This document shows positions 29,873-30,244 of a stretch of 30,244 nt of DNA, one piece after another. Within the stretch, counting starts at the first letter, position 1. Each line of letters opens with the position of its first letter. The notes below the pieces were generated by a model that did not search any database, was not told the DNA's origin, and saw only the letters and a program-made list of their open reading frames with translations. The stretch is taken from the NCBI GenBank assembly GCA_900544335.1, contig UQUS01000025.1, positions 1 through 30,244 of the forward strand, in the 5' to 3' direction. This stretch comes from an uncultured Sutterella sp. Its GTDB lineage: Bacteria > Pseudomonadota > Gammaproteobacteria > Burkholderiales > Burkholderiaceae_F. Both the position numbers and the translations under genes were made by a program.

Positions 29873-30244
29873 ATGACCATGTTTAACAAAGTCTCCAAAT
29901 CGTTCCGATTCGGCGATCACGACGTGACGCTCACAACGGGCGAAATTGCTCGCCAGGCTACGGGCGCCGTCATCTGCCAGATGGACGATACGGTTGTCCT
30001 GGCAACGGTCGTTGCGAAGAAAGAAACCAAACCCGGACAGGACTTTTTCCCGCTTACGGTCGATTACATCGAAAAGACCTATGCAGCCGGCAAGTTCCCC
30101 GGCGGATTCTTCAAGCGTGAGGGTCGCCCGAGCGAAAAAGAAACCCTCACAAGTCGCCTCATCGATCGTCCGATTCGTCCGCTTTTCCCGAAAGGAATTT
30201 TCAACGACGTTGTGGTGGTTGCCACGGCGCTTTCGGTTGACCCC
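29873..30244 (+). CDS. pnp: Polyribonucleotide nucleotidyltransferase, 5' part
   Basis: The first 124 codons of PNPase, the phosphate-dependent 3'-5' exoribonuclease of the RNA degradosome; the rest lies beyond the window. The first RNase PH-like domain is visible: FRFGDHDVTLTTGEIARQAT, DDTVVLATVVAKKE, then DFFPLTVDYIEKTYAAGK, PGGFFKREGRPSEKE and SRLIDRPIRPLFPKG. AAAGGA lies about 11 bases before the ATG at 29873; ATG 29879 is an alternative. It has no obvious promoter of its own and probably shares that of rpsO. Confidence 0.97.
   Translation, partial: MTMFNKVSKSFRFGDHDVTLTTGEIARQATGAVICQMDDTVVLATVVAKKETKPGQDFFPLTVDYIEKTYAAGKFPGGFFKREGRPSEKETLTSRLIDRPIRPLFPKGIFNDVVVVATALSVDP

Overview
The window looks like a chromosomal segment of a betaproteobacterium of the order Burkholderiales, most likely a gut-type member of the Sutterellaceae. 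This rests on gene orders (rpsF-priB-rpsR-rplI-dnaB; lptE-holA-proA; bamD divergent from rluD-pgeF; rpsO-pnp; tsaE-amiC) and on the style of the proteins (one large autotransporter, DASS and DAACS dicarboxylate carriers). The genus is an inference. Most of the sequence is densely packed housekeeping DNA.

Layout. 1-710: small heat-shock protein with a structured leader. 785-3676 (minus): an 828-residue autotransporter, then a 38-codon integrase-like remnant, three GGACACA-type repeats, a terminator and tRNA-Thr(CGT). This is the one stretch that looks like an eroded integrated element. 3836-5482: ribosomal protein operon rpsF-priB-rpsR-rplI with a good promoter and an S6:S18-type leader hairpin; priB appears to start at CTG. 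5607-7764: dnaB, a DUF456 membrane protein and a run of hairpins. 7781-13270 (minus): one long unit, EamA permease -> SH3/NlpC-P60 lipoprotein -> tsaE -> amiC -> PIN-PhoH ATPase. 13300-15318: nikR (plus), then tRNA-Glu(CTC) and a DAACS transporter (minus). 15634-20450: a HAD phosphatase converging on the minus-strand unit lptE-holA-proA-THUMP methyltransferase. 20581-22398: LprI-like periplasmic protein and a DASS carrier, converging. 22452-26581: bamD (minus) divergent from rluD-pgeF-rimO (plus). 26582-29253: DUF748/AsmA-like protein (minus) divergent from arfB and a second EamA permease. 29274-30244: rpsO and the 5' part of pnp, both with structured leaders.

Three otherwise intact genes each carry a single lesion: an in-frame TAA just before the catalytic domain of the NlpC/P60 lipoprotein, an in-frame TGA after the GGQ half of arfB, and a one-base offset in an A8/A7 tract at the start of the DAACS transporter. 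They may be fresh pseudogenes, sequence errors, or recoding/phase-variable sites; the sequence alone cannot decide. I found no CRISPR array, rRNA, complete insertion sequence or intact prophage, and no convincing new multi-gene system. The most novel-looking signals are these lesions, the tRNA-Thr element scar, the CTG start, and several RNA-level regulatory candidates.
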